From: Timema cristinae
Lineage: Eukaryota; Arthropoda; Insecta; Phasmatodea; Timematidae
DNA length: 64,000 nt
Reading direction: 5' to 3'
Assembly (NCBI GenBank): GCA_039000515.1
Contig: JBCFYV010002255.1
Coordinates: 17,756,890-17,820,889 of the forward strand
A program made the position numbers and the translations under genes. The notes under the pieces were generated by a model, which saw only the letters and a list, made by a program, of their open reading frames with translations, had not been told where the DNA came from and did not search any database. Of the stretch, positions 21,561 through 33,362 are shown one piece after another; within the stretch, counting starts at the first letter, position 1; each line of letters opens with the position of its first letter.

Positions 21561-22784
21561 CTCACCTGTAACTCAGGAGAGTTTAGATGAACAAGGCATG
21601 AGCACATTAGGTTCTGTTATAACTAAAGGTGTGTGAATAGGGTTTTTTTCTAGTTCAAGTAATATAAAGAAATATGTATGCTAAAAATATTTAAAATTAA
21701 TTTCTGTAATAGATCCACGCATAAACCATCAGTTAGAACATAGAGTTTATTTTTTTATATTTTTTTTTTACGAAATAAATCTCTAGAAGCAAGACTTTTA
21801 AGTAAATGTAATACAAGTGTATAAATAATTTCTTTTTAAATAAGACAAATGAAAATATTGAGGGACTCCATTTGCTATTAAATAAAACCTTAAAATTTAA
21901 CCAAAATGATTAAACTTGGAATTTTCAGAAAAAAAATCGAAATTTCTGAGTACCTATTACAATTTTTTCCAGTTTTGTAAAAATATTAAGAGTTGAATTC
22001 GAACACCTAGTAAAACTAGAATCAAACTCAAATTTTAGAGTACTCGAACCCCCTAGTTATAATATATTCATATTACTCGATACATTGATTCATTCTAGCC
22101 CTACACGCCTCTCAAAATTGTTTGAAAAAACATTTGAGACAGAAATCAAGGGGAAAAAAAATTGTGATATTAAAAATAAACATCCAAAATGAATAATTCA
22201 TCAGAGGAAAGCGCAGAGTGAGGGTAAATGAGAATGTATTCCATACTTCCAACACCGCTGCACAATTGCATTGTGGGAGGGGTGCCTCTACGCACCATAC
22301 CCCCTGCCACGTCGTACACAAAGGAAAGCGAACAGGCGAGAATACACGCAATAGTACACTCGAATCCTCTCCCGCCATAAAACCAAAACCGTAAATCAAA
22401 CCATAGTAGTGTACAAGAGATTATCATTCTCATTGGTTTCGAGAATATACGGACTGTTAGTGGGTCGTTGCGCGCGGATAATGAAGCGGAATTGGACTTG
22501 GAAGGATGTGGTTCGACCCTAGAACTAGAATTACCTACACTGGTGGTGGTTGGAAAACATCACAAATTATTCTGACGTCTGATCAAATATCTGAACGAGT
22601 ACTGGCGCAATTCTTTAAAACGTGGGTTTATTCATCTTGTTACCTCAGATTCAATATATTAATTAGATGATATACATTAGATTCAAATGATGTAATATCA
22701 TATTAGCAAACACAAACATATTTAAAATTGGGTAGAGTAATATTTTCTAGTTATTATGTCTTTGATTCTGAGTTTTTCACCACG
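21561..22784. other. No gene recognised; worn tRNA-like head near 22455-22525
   Basis: GTTAGTGGGTCGTTGCGCGC, followed about 40 bases later by GATGTGGTTCGACCCTAGAA, has box-A/box-B spacing and a good box B but no recognisable SINE tail. Short open frames at 22112-22433 are compositional. Confidence 0.35.
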
Positions 22785-23015
22785 TCCTGAAACCAGCGTG
22801 GGGTATAAGTAGGTATACATTAATTACTCTTAAAGAATAGGAGCTATGAAAGTAGAATTTTAATTGAAGTGTACCAGAATTTGCATAAAGGTGATGTGAG
22901 AAATCATTTCGAAGAAAAAAAATCTACTCTAAGAACCCCTAACAAGGATTCTAATCCCAATCTACATTCACCAGCAACCAAATATAACACGAGAATGACA
23001 CCTTACACCAGTGGA
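22785..23015 (-). mobile_element. Old SINE-A2 copy
   Basis: Minus strand: GGTGTCATTCTCGTGTTATA, then GATTAGAATCCTTGTTAGGG (worn box B) and a decayed body; left end CACCACGTCCTGAAACCAGC recalls the shared tail. No flanking repeat seen. Confidence 0.45.
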
Positions 23016-23933
23016 CCTAAAATTCAAATTATTTAAAGGACCAAATTCACAAAATTTGGGGTGGTGTGGCGGGTCACAGCCTATACACAGGAACAGGTTC
23101 ACTTAAATTTATTGTATACTTTTGTCCCTGCAGCGCTCTTACTAACCGTCTAGAATATGCACATTTTAATCCCACTAGTGGGTTAGTGATGAGAAATATA
23201 TAATTTAGGAGAAAGGAAACTATATTTGAGTAAAAGGAATATTGAAAACTATCAAGCAAAAATCACCCTTTAAACATCCGGCAAATTTGACCAAAAGAAC
23301 ATGACGTTTAACCCGGGTGTCCCTCAAAGAAGGTCTAAACTAGCTATTTGATGCTATGTATTTAAATTCATTATACTAAAGTATATTTAGAAGAATTAAA
23401 TACTTTTATTTTTCCATAAGTTTATGTGGATTAACAATTGTTAAGAAAAAATAATAGAATAGTAAGTTTGACCCCTTATAACTCGTGAATTGTAATGATT
23501 TAAAAGCAGTTACTAACTATTTATGGCTTATACACTAGTTAAAATTGTGCAATAAATGTTTACTGTTGAATGGCCTTGATACATTCTAGCCGGAGCAAAA
23601 CGATCGGAGATGACATCTGTTTGTTACGAGTTCATAAGCTTTGTCGGGAGATGAACTGTAATGATGTTATTGCCAAATCATCCATTCTAGTGAGCTCCCT
23701 CCGAGGTTTGATTGGTTGAAAGAGGACTGCTAGGGAAGAAAAAAAAAAGCATAGGGCGTTTGTCATAAAGACGGATGAACGGACAGTTGGGTCACTTTGA
23801 GGCAAAGCGCTCAAGCGAATTGAGCTAGTTAAAAAGGGAGGTTTGAAATATAATATATATATAATGATCCTACTGAATTCCATTCAATGGCAGTTCGGAA
23901 AACTCTGAAACAATTCCTTGTCCCCCATATTCA
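23016..23933. other. No gene recognised
   Basis: AT-rich with only short chance frames. No repeat family identified. Confidence 0.4.
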
Positions 23934-24181
23934 TTTTTTTTTACAACTGCTTCTTACTACCTGTTCAGGTTTTACGCATATATAATAATTACGCTAATAA
24001 GAAAAGTTGAATTTAGAAGAAGTGTTCCTCCAGTTTTGTGAAGGAAGAATAAAAAAAACATTTTAGAAAAACCTCTCTTCGTACTCCCTACCGGGATTTG
24101 AACCTCGATCTCCTTGTCATAGGCAGTTTAGTCTAACACGAGAGTGACGCCTTAGATAGACCATACGGCCACCAAAGCAGG
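23934..24181 (-). mobile_element. SINE-A2, nearly complete but mutated
   Basis: Minus strand: head GGTGGCCGTATGGTCTATCT, GGCGTCACTCTCGTGTTAGA, box B GAGGTTCAAATCCCGGTAGG, A-type body, and tail CCTGAACAGGTAGTAAGAAG ending in poly-A. The head is the class II tRNA (Leu/Ser) type: the D-arm word GGCCGTATGGTCTA parallels GGCCGAGTGGTCTA. Confidence 0.7.
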
Positions 24182-24364
24182 TATTAGGTAATAATTAATA
24201 AATAATAGTTGTATTGATTATTCAACTTTATCAAAAATAGGACTAAGACTGTTTTCAAATAATATTATTGGTATTTAGGGTTTTTAAAATTATATTGATA
24301 TTGATAATATTTCAAAGAAAAAATTGGTTTGTATCTTTTATAGATATTTTACTACCCACATTCT

Positions 24365-24560
24365 TTTACTAATCAAGTATATCCATTACTTAATTGCATT
24401 ACTAGCGTAGGTATTATGGAGATGGGACTAGGATTAAATATTCCCAAATTTGCGTGATGTTTAGGTGAGAAATCATTTATTGAAAAAACGCCCTCATAAC
24501 ATCCGGTAGGGATTCAAACACAGTTATATTATCGTCAACCCAACTAGATGAGCTTGAATT
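24365..24560 (-). mobile_element. Decayed SINE-A2 copy
   Basis: ATTACTAGCGTAGGTATTAT, CAAATTTGCGTGATG, AAAAAACGCCCTCATAACAT and CCGGTAGGGATTCAAACAC follow the reverse A2 order. Ends with TAGATGAGCTTGA, also seen at the end of the copy at 62478-62665. Confidence 0.45.
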
Positions 24561-24714
24561 CGAATTCTAGCTGTTTAATTTATCTCTCTCATTTATATTG
24601 GCTGTATCACACACCCAACGATAAGAATACTATTTTTTTCAAGATAAAGGTAATAATAATATTTTATATATTTTATTTTCAAAACGTCAAGTTTTAATCA
24701 GATCGAAAACAAAC

Positions 24715-24912
24715 ATTGAATATCTAGACCAGGGTTCCAATACCGGTTCAGTGTACTTTTAGCGTTTTTTTTCTTTAAATGGAGTCTCACTTTTCCTTAA
24801 TGCAAATTATGGTAAACTTTCTCTAAATTTAAATCTTAAACATCCCCAAAATATCAGCGTAATTAGTAAATATGCGTATAGCCTGAACGGGTAGTAAGAC
24901 GTGGTAAAATAA
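24715..24912 (+). mobile_element. Decayed SINE-A2 copy, head lost
   Basis: GGGTTCCAATACCGGTTCAG (box B region), AGTCTCACTTTTCCTTAATG, CAGCGTAATTAGTAAATATG and GCCTGAACGGGTAGTAAGAC are in the right order on the plus strand. The end is AAAATAAATAAATT, followed by TA-rich sequence. Confidence 0.6.
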
Positions 24913-24947
24913 ATAAATTATATTTATATATATATACAATACTATAC

Positions 24948-24956
24948 ATACATACA

Positions 24957-24990
<34 letters not shown>

Positions 24991-25033
24991 CTACATACAT
25001 ACATACATAATCATTACAAAATACATACATACA
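24948..25033. repeat. CATA tetranucleotide microsatellite
   Basis: Mostly uninterrupted (CATA)n, broken by TATATACTA and a short unique insert around 25003-25020. Confidence 0.9.
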
Positions 25034-25084
25034 TCATAGGCTATATACGCCCACATACATAAATGAGAGTTCGTAATATGACTA

Positions 25085-25305
25085 CAGTAGCCCCATGTCT
25101 TCTTTGGTGCTGACTGACAGCTCGCGGCTTACTTCTAAGAGTCAACATTTAGGTATGTACCTAAATTTTGACTGTCAGAAGTGACAGCTGCTAAACACAT
25201 GTTTTTGCAGACTTAATGGTTTGGCGTAGGGATACATAATTTGGTCTGGTAACTCTTCAAGGCCGTCAGCTGTCAGTCAGCACCAAAGAAGTCATGGGGC
25301 TACTG
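25085..25305. mobile_element. MITE-2: TA-flanked, near-perfect inverted ends
   Basis: TA at 25083-25084 and 25306-25307. Left end CAGTAGCCCCATGTCTTCTT, then TGGTGCTGACTGACAGCT; the reverse complement of the right end is the same except GACTTC for GTCTTC, so about 38 bp pair. An inner palindrome GGTATGTACC lies near 25152. It is 221 bp with no coding capacity. The high identity suggests recent mobility. Likely mobilised by a Tc1/mariner-type transposase (inferred from TA and the CAGT start). Confidence 0.88.
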
Positions 25306-25307
25306 TA

Positions 25308-26453
25308 ACATCGATGTCTCAGTTGCTTTAAATAGTAAAGTATGGTCGCCCAGTGAAAGGGGGGACGTAACCATTTAAAACATGGGTGTAATTGAGTATA
25401 TATATCATATATAAAGATATATTTCAATTCTTTCATATGACAAAATTAATAATCAATCTGAACAGTTGTACAGCCATAAAATGGCCCCCAGTCATATCTT
25501 CAGGAAAATAATGGCGAGAATTCATAAAATCCACCTTACTTGTTCATATCCTTTAAGATTCTGATAGAAAATACTGTAATTGAAGAGCAACGATCAATAA
25601 ACTATTTACAACATTGCTTGATTCGTGTCCAGAGGCCTAACTAAGGAAGTAATGGGACCATGACCAAACTTCCATTATGTATACCCCCCTCCCCCTCCTT
25701 ACACCGGTAAAGAAAAGGCTCCCCTCCACCAAAATCGTATATTATAATCAATTACATTGACTTTTATTATTTGAATTATTTTATAAATTCTGTATGCAAA
25801 ATTGTTACGTAAATTATTTATTGTAAGAAAAACTTGTTTTTTTTATTATTTGATTATTTGCTTGTATATGGTTAAGTATTGATTTTACAGAATAATTGCG
25901 TTGAGTTTTTTGTAGAACATGAAATTATGCACAATAAAGTGACTACTGAGTAATTTTTGATAGAATAGTGAGATCTTTACGAAACAAAACCAAGGTTAGA
26001 AGATAGCAATTTCGTCTCTTGACAAATTAATTTTGGGAATGTGGGCCAACCGTGGTGGGCCCCATCTTGGGCGCGGGACTGAGGCAATTTTCTACCTACT
26101 GACCTAAGCCCCTCTATAGTTACGCCACTGTTTGTGTCACTAACACTGCTACGAGGTGTGGACTCTGTTAGGGTAGAGGAATGAGAAGAAAACATAAAAG
26201 GGAACCTAGACAAACACAGATTTAATCAAATTATAACCCTCACCGGTGGATACTTGGACAAAGGCATCAGTCTCGTCTGGTTTCCCGGTTATGGTGAAGA
26301 CATGGTTTGAATTACAACCACGTGAACCGAAACGTTTGGCCTTAAATAGTTTACCCCCATTCCTCCAATTAAATAGGGATATAATTAATCTAAATTGTAC
26401 TTAATTAATTTTTACTTCATTAGTGTAAATATCTGGACACCTGGAAGGGTTTT
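25308..26453. other. No gene recognised
   Basis: AT-rich. The short minus-strand frame at 25977-26213 has no recognisable motif. A GC-richer patch at 26040-26110 is unexplained. Confidence 0.4.
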
Positions 26454-26644
26454 GAATCCAATTTTGATAGGAAGAGCCTTTTATAAAATGTAAACATATT
26501 CGGTCAACATTAATAACCAGTGTCATTGTACGTGTATTGATAATATAATATTTTATCAAAAGTGACGAATGCAGATCATATGATATGACGCATGAATACG
26601 TGAAAGTAGATCTAGTAACCTTTCTATCTATGAAAACTGGACTG
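26454..26644. mobile_element. MITE-1 copy
   Basis: The left end GAATCCAATTTTGATAGGAA and the reverse complement of the right end CAGTCCAGTTTTCATAGATA pair with a few mismatches. TA follows at 26645-26646; the left flank TA has mutated. Internal GACGCATGAATACGTGAAAG matches the copy at 35766-35997 (GACGTATGAATATGTAAAAG). Confidence 0.65.
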
Positions 26645-26646
26645 TA

Positions 26647-29042
26647 GTATGACATTTTGTAAAAAAAAAAAAATCCTTATTAAGAAATCATCACAAGGAA
26701 TCAAAAGAAACAAAATGGCTTTCTCCAAACTAGCCGCGCTCCGGGTGGCAATAAAGACGAAATATTGCGCGCGCGCGTCGCGGATTGTATAACAAGGTTG
26801 ACGAGCTCATGAAAATAAATCGAGTTGAAAGCGTTAGACATTTTACTCGACGTGAAAACGAAGGGGATAACGACATTAGAACGACGACCAATCGAAAAAA
26901 AAGAAAGAAAAAAAAAAGATGCAGAGGACGATAGCATCGCTAATCGATCGACCGTAGCGCCATCAATTTCACACGGAATTTACTTCGATCAAGTCGCTAG
27001 CAAGAGATAGAGAGCAAATAATGTATCTCAGTTATGAAGGTTCTTTAGAGTTTTTATGATGGAGAAGAGAATGTGTGATTTCTGAGATGGTTATGGTGAG
27101 GGAGGAGGGAAAAGATATGTAAGCTAACATCTGTATTTTGACATGATCTATTCTTTTCTTTTTTTTGCCCCAAAAAATTAACTTTGTTTGCTGACGCTGC
27201 TAATTTTGGACTTTACTTCATTTAAGAAATTTAAAGAGCATTTATAGTGTGTGCGGTGGTATACTTTTATAAAATCAAGTCATAAGCCTGGCCTTAGAAT
27301 TTAACTTATTATTTCGTCACAAATTCAATCATATACATTGTCGTTAAAACTTAACGAGCAGTTAGTCTCGTTCTGAACACTGGTAAGCCGTGATGAAACT
27401 ACATATATAAAATTCATATCTCAACGTTCTAGCCACGTGATCGCGTTGAGATGAATCGTCCTGGAGTCAACCCCCCCACCAAAAAAAAAAAAAAAAAAAA
27501 AAAATTACCTTTTAGAAATTTTGGAAATAGCTTAAAAAACTTAAATTATTAGTGTGTAAGGTTTCAGCCTTGTATCTTATCGGAAAAATTATGGACAGAC
27601 AAAAATACGACTCATGGTTTTTATTATAATGATACACTTTAAGGTTTTACTAAAGTTATTTGCTGACTTGAAGTAGGTAAATACCCAGGTTTCTCCCTCT
27701 TGTCGCGCCACTGTAGGGGGAGGAATAGTCTTGATAATGCTCCCACATTTGCTTGGAAGTAGAGTGTAATACCATTTATGAAACACTATTGAGGTATATA
27801 CAGCAAAAAATGCTATGGCCTGTTTCCCCATCAATGATAAGAAACTAGACAAGTCGAACCTGGCGTCTTTGTCCACATGACCACCAGATCGGATAGATCA
27901 ATACAAATCATAATTGGAATATTCCTTAAGTTTAAACGGCTTGGCCGAGCTTTAGTAAAAAAAAATGCGCCGATCAAAGAAAAAAAAAGTGTTGAATTCC
28001 TCAGGTGGGCAGTAGAAGAATGGCGAAGAAGATACTTTTCATTTTTTCTTAGAGTAAAATAGTAATTGATTGTAAAAGCTTTTCATTTACCACCCCTTCC
28101 CTCCCCCCCCCCCTTGAGTGAAAAAATAAACAAACAATTTTGTATGAAATCAACTTATTTAAAGATAAAAGCATTGTTCTTGAAACTGCCTCTACCTTAA
28201 GCGCGTCTCGTGTATTGGGTTACCGTGGCACTTAGCTCAGCGGCGTCCTCAAGGGATACGTCTCCATGATAGAAGCGCCGTCGTCAAATAAATAAAGAGA
28301 AGACGAAAGGACATTCAGTAGGGCGTCTCTTTTCCCGCTACTCAAAACTGCCCCCCCCCCACTACCCCCTTCTATTCCTTGTTTTTGTCAGTTTTGAATT
28401 CAAATTCTGCCCTTTTCAGTGGAGCAGCAATATTGTATTTAACTGAGAAATTCTTAAGGGAAAATCTACAATAAAAATGTCGGAACGAGGTTAAGAATGT
28501 AACCAATCCGACCGAAAGATGTATTTCTACAAACACAAAAGAAACGATTGAGATACTCATACGATACAACAAGAGAATATAAGTCAAATATCCTTCGCTT
28601 TGACTTCAAAACTCACAATAATCTTCACATTTTTTCAAAATGTTTCCAAGGAAGAACAAAACATATTTGAAATATTCCACTAAATATCACATATTTCAGT
28701 CGTAAACCGTTTTAGGACAGCTTCTAAACATTATTACAAAACCAAATAATGATAATCTCATCTATAACTTAAGCACGGATAAATTCAGGTATATCAAAAC
28801 AAAATAATATTATGTGCATTGTATTTTACTCCAAACCATTCTCCCTAGTTAGAGGCACTAATGGATGGTTTAAAAATTAATGTAGTGTTATGTGACAGTA
28901 ACACTAAACTAAAACTTATCTTTGGCCTCAGCTTCGACTTTGCTTAGCATGTTTCAATCTTTACTTCAACTTCAGCTTCGAATCAGCTTCGGATGTTTCA
29001 AGATTAGCTTGGATTTCAATTAGCTTCTTTTTAAGACCACAC
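26647..29042. other. No gene recognised; CpG-rich patch at 26730-26990 and a hairpin at 27421
   Basis: The patch around 26760-26785 contains an alternating GCGCGCGCGCG run and many CpGs, and a lysine-rich frame (26825-27010) without known motif. ATCTCAACG (about 27418) and CGTTGAGAT (about 27445) are perfect inverted repeats. A 24-base poly-A follows at about 27481-27504. A CpG-bearing patch also lies at 28195-28330. No exon or transposon could be identified. Confidence 0.35.
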
Positions 29043-29262
29043 CTTTCTAACTGTTCAGGTTACACGGTTATAATGAGATAGGCATTAGAAAGGTTGACAT
29101 TAGAGGATGGGAAACCACATTTGCGTGGAGGGAGAGTTAAAAACCATTTAGGAAAAACCCTCCTCTGTAGAGCCTAGCGAGATTCGAATCTCAATCTCTC
29201 CATCAGCGTCATCGGCAGTTCAGTCTATTGTGAAAGTGATGTCTTAGTCCATTCAACAAACT
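29043..29262 (-). mobile_element. Old SINE-A2 copy
   Basis: Minus strand: GACATCACTTTCACAATAGA, box B GAGATTCGAATCTCGCTAGG, CACTCTCC-like body with CCACGCAAATGTGGTTTCCC, left end CCTGAACAGTTAG. The tail is shortened. No target-site duplication seen. Confidence 0.6.
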
Positions 29263-29786
29263 AATTGGGTATTTTATTATTAATTTTACTAGGCATATTA
29301 TTAAAGTCTAACACCAAGATTGTTATTGAATATTCTAAGGGGTGGTGATTATGAGCGTAGCCTTGAGTAAATGCACCCGAATTAGTTTTGAGAGAGGATG
29401 AGACAAAAATACCTGATGCACCCAGACGAGAGCCGAATCTAAATTTACCCACCACCTACTATCCAACCTATTGAAAAAATAAACATTAGAATTTATAATA
29501 GCATGCATTTTTCGCTAAATATTAAAGTGTAGCTTAATAACTAATAAATCTAATAAACAGTAAAAATTCCAGCCACAGAGAATCGAACTCAGAATGGTTA
29601 AAATGCTAACCTCTTACTAAATTATTATCACCACACGTCGCTTACAATATGATTCAAGCTACAACGTATTGTAATAGAGGATTTGAGAAAACCTTTAATT
29701 ACGCTTTAAAATCTTGTTAATCGAGTTAATTTTAACCTATGGCGAGACATAATCCTTTTTAAGAAAGTGTTAATCAGAAAACTATA

Positions 29787-30447
29787 CACTAGAACCATGT
29801 TAATTCAAACTAATTGGGTCCGAAGCTTGTTCGGATTAACTGGGAGAACACAGTGATGCAGAATTTTCATGAATTTTCATCAACTTTTCACTTATTTAAA
29901 TGACGTATATAGGTACTGTAAATTAGTTTCAGGAAAACATATTGTGTTGACTAAAACATGTGTAGCGAGTGAGACCATGCTCGAGCCAGCCCTGAACAGT
30001 CACCAGGTTTTGGCCACCCCTCATAGCAAGGGGGTGGGAGATAATCCAACGGGCCGAGTGTAGGGCTAAACCAGACAGGTGTGACAAGAGACAGTCGAGC
30101 AACGGGTCTGAGAGAGTCAACACTAGAGTGCGTGTTTTCACATAGTAATGGACATGTGCGACAAACTCAAGACATGTGTATATAACAGACGTATTAATAA
30201 GTACTAATTATTTGTAATATTAAAGTTTAGAAATAATGTAGTAAATAAGAACCGTAACACATAAAAATATTTAGCATTTATTATCAGATATAGCTTTTTT
30301 TTTTATATAACTTTCTCTTAACTTTGAGCTTGTTAACCAATAAAATATATTTCATTTGACTTAATTTTTCACCACGTTTTCCGCCAAGTGTGTTTGGATA
30401 GCCCGAAATTTCGGACTACCGGCGTTCGGTCTAAGAGAGTTTCACTG
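29787..30447. mobile_element. Possible pogo/Tigger-like non-autonomous element
   Basis: Left end TA then CACTAGAACCATGTTAATTC with later GTCCGAAGCTTGTTCGGATT. The reverse complement of the right end reads CAGTGAAACTCTCTTAGACC with GTAGTCCGAAATTTCGGGCT. The CA(C/G)T start and repeated TCCGAA/TTCGGA words suit pogo/Tigger ends, but the inverted repeats match poorly and the right flank is TG, not TA. The interior (29940-30140) is GC-richer and unrecognised. Confidence 0.35.
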
Positions 30448-30494
30448 TGCCTTAAAGTGACGCCCAGCTGTGGCAGAAATGGTTTATGTTGTGA

Positions 30495-30974
30495 TCTATA
30501 CTTATAAAATAACATGTCCTGATTGACTGACTGACTGACTGATTCATCATCGCCGAGCGCAAACTATCAAGGCTACAAGCATGAAATTCGGACTGTATAT
30601 TCATTTTGTTATGTAGGCACCCACTAAGAAAGGATTTTAGAAAATTCCACCCCAAAGGGGTCAAAAAAGGGGATGATAATATGTATGAAAGTCCGTCATT
30701 TTGAAAGTTACATAAACAAAATTTTGTATTTCGGTTATTGACGTAAAACAAATAAATATGTGTTTCAGGAATTTTGGAAATTTTATTTAATAAAGGGATG
30801 AAAAAGGGGGTGAAAGTTTGTATCGGACTTGCATTATTTTTTGATGCTGAGGTCAAGTTATGGTCATCAACGTAACGTAATATTTTAAATTAATCTGTAA
30901 ATACATATGTATATTTTCGTATTTGTATATAATCAACTTCCACGCGAGCAAAGCCGCGGGCAACAGCTATCTAG
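30495..30974 (+). mobile_element. Helitron-like non-autonomous element
   Basis: Begins TCTATACTTATAAAATAA and ends GCCGCGGGCAACAGCTAT-CTAG, inserted between A (30494) and T (30975). The 5' TC, 3' CTAG-type end and A/T insertion site are Helitron hallmarks. Near the start is a GACT/TGAC run (GATTGACTGACTGACTGACT). No Rep/helicase coding; the 134-codon minus-strand frame across it lacks motifs. The copy at 56461-56994 has the same two ends on the other strand. Confidence 0.72.
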
Positions 30975-31177
30975 TTGATAATAATTCATAAAACAAACAC
31001 ACACCTGATCAATTTAACCAGAAACCAGACCAGTGACAACCATCTTTGATCTCCCACGTCTATATGGGAGCTGCCGTGGGCAAACTACGCAGAGCCTAGA
31101 GTTACCAACAAAATTATTTCCAATTGCGTTTATGGAAACAATATAAGTTACGTGTCCCATTTTTATATCGACAAGGA

Positions 31178-31692
31178 CCACTTCAGTGGTCGAATGGTTT
31201 AAATGAATCATCACTCTAGCAAACAAACTGGACTGCCGTTTACAGGGATATCGGGGTTTGAACCCCGGTCAGGTGTACTAAGGGCTGTGCATCTTAATAA
31301 AAGGGCACAAGGGAAGAATGGGTAGATTCACATCCACACACATTTTCCATGACAAAATATTTTATATCTAAAGCCCCATAGTGACCACAGCAAACACTAT
31401 TTTCAAACAATTAATTCAAATATGACAGCTATACCTCTTTTTAACCATAATCTATAGTGCATTAGAAAGATCTCACGATTGTCTAACAGAAGGAAGCACT
31501 AACTAAATTTGGGTTAAAAATGAACTTTCCCACTCTTTCCCTTGTAACCTCTTCATATGGTTTTCCACTTAACCACCACGCAAATGCCAGTATACTTTAT
31601 ATTTTAATTAAAGTCTCCTCGTCCCTAACACATACCACCAAGTGTTTTAGTACACATGTGTGTAGCCCAAACGGGTAGTAAGACATGTTGCT
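31178..31692 (+). mobile_element. Old SINE-A2 copy interrupted by about 250 bp
   Basis: The left part has CACTTCAGTGGTCGAATGGT, GGACTGCCGTTTACAGGGAT and a good box B GGGGTTTGAACCCCGGTCAG. The right part resumes at about 31558 with GGTTTTCCACTTAACCACCA, GTGTAGCCCAAACGGGTAGT and AAGACATGTTGCTAGAAAT. The interposed segment (about 31290-31555) is unrecognised AT-rich sequence, presumably a later insertion. Confidence 0.6.
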
Positions 31693-33119
31693 AGAAATAT
31701 ATACATATAGGCATATCGACAAGATTAATTCCAGAGTTAAGTTATCATCATATGAGTTAAATCTTACTGGCTTTCTTTTTTTTTTTACAAATATTTCCTC
31801 TCATTATAAACCGTTACCATTACTAACAAGGGAATGCTATCTCGAATGTCCTTTTATTTTAAATCATGGCGAGCTTTTGTAATCCTGGAATTAAATTCTC
31901 TCGTTTCAATACTATGGATCAGAGTATTAAATTTGTTTTTTATAAACGATATTATTTCCAGCTTTCAGAACCTATTCAGGAGCTGACTCCTGTTTCAAAG
32001 TAGGGGAATCATAAAAAAAACCTTCTATAGGCACGTGATGCAATATTAAGCCTTGTGTCTTGAGAGATAATAACATTGAAACAAAGTAGAAATATCAAAA
32101 AGGAAAAGCAATAAGGAAGGTAAAAAAAGTAAAGAAGACAACGAAAGTATGAACAGGGAAGAAATCATAACGAGAAAGGAAACATATACAAGAATTCAAT
32201 ATCTAGCTGAAAGCATCAACTTACATTCTGGAAATAAATCCGTATGTCTTCTTATATAAAGAAACTTCGGAATAATACCTAGCAAAATTAAGTTAACTAT
32301 ATATATATATATATATACACAACACACACACACATGTATTTTTTGGAATATCAGTTGACATACCCTTGAGCTAATGAAGCGAACTCAAGACAAGTTGGTA
32401 GTCACAAAAACACCCACCAGAATTAATTGATTATTTCATTTTCACTACAAAGACATTTGAACCAGATACATTCAAATAAAATAAAAATTGAAGTTTTATA
32501 TTTACAAATATAAATAAGTCATTAAATAACGTACTCGACTATTTTGGTTTATTGTTTCCTAATTTGTCTGAGTAAGTTGAAAAAACTACTTAACTCGAAT
32601 GGTCAATGTGTTTTTGAGATATTTCTGTTTCAAAGGATGCATAAATAAAGCTTTTAGAAAATAAAACTGGATTTGGTGATTTATTTAATGAAATTGTACA
32701 CCTTTGTGTTTTATTTTATTCTTTCACGACATACAATCTTCAGCTAGTCATGTACATTGCTAAACCGAGGGTTAACAGCGCCAACGTAGCTGCTCCCTAT
32801 TCCAGCGGCGATAGCAAAAGCCTTATCATATAGGACTTAACCAAAACTTTATTTTTAGACATAAAATACATAAATATATAAACAAACAAAATGTCGATGC
32901 CACTATCAAGGTTTTGGTCAAAGTACCGCAACCGTTTACATACAAATCCGCGTAACTCAAATCCGTGTAGGTTGAGGAGTTGATGTAGTTAACAACTCTC
33001 AATGTTAGTCTGCTTTTGTTCAAGCTCTCAAAATCTAAATTAATTGGATAAAATATGCCTGAAAGTTGGATTTTTTTTAAATAGGCTGTATCTTAGTTCA
33101 ACGTAAATCAGTACATTCA
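31693..33119. other. No gene recognised; TA and CA microsatellites near 32300
   Basis: An alternating TA run and a CACACACA run lie at about 32298-32335. The purine-rich segment 32080-32190 has no motif. Confidence 0.4.
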
Positions 33120-33362
33120 AACCCACTTGAGTGGCCAAACCATCTAAGGTGTCACATTCTTGTTGTAATGGCCCGCATAAACGAGAATATCGGGGTTTGA
33201 ATAACAATCGGGTCTAATGAGGATGTTCTTATTATTAAATTGTATCCCACTTTCCTTCCATGCAAATGCTGGTAGATCAGCTCTAATATGCTTCCTTGTT
33301 CTTTCCTAACTCATTAGAGTAATTATAAACTATGTTTATAGCCCGAACGTTACTGTGATAAA
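33120..33362 (+). mobile_element. Old SINE-A2 copy
   Basis: CACTTGAGTGGCCAAACCAT, GGTGTCACATTCTTGTTGTA, box B GGGGTTTGAATAACAATCGG, CCCACTTTCCTTCCATGCAA and ATAGCCCGAACGTTACTGTG keep the A2 order on the plus strand. Confidence 0.6.

Noticed and set aside
30452..30856. 134-codon minus-strand frame
   Set aside because: Covers the Helitron-like element antisense, includes its GACT repeat, and has no recognisable motif.
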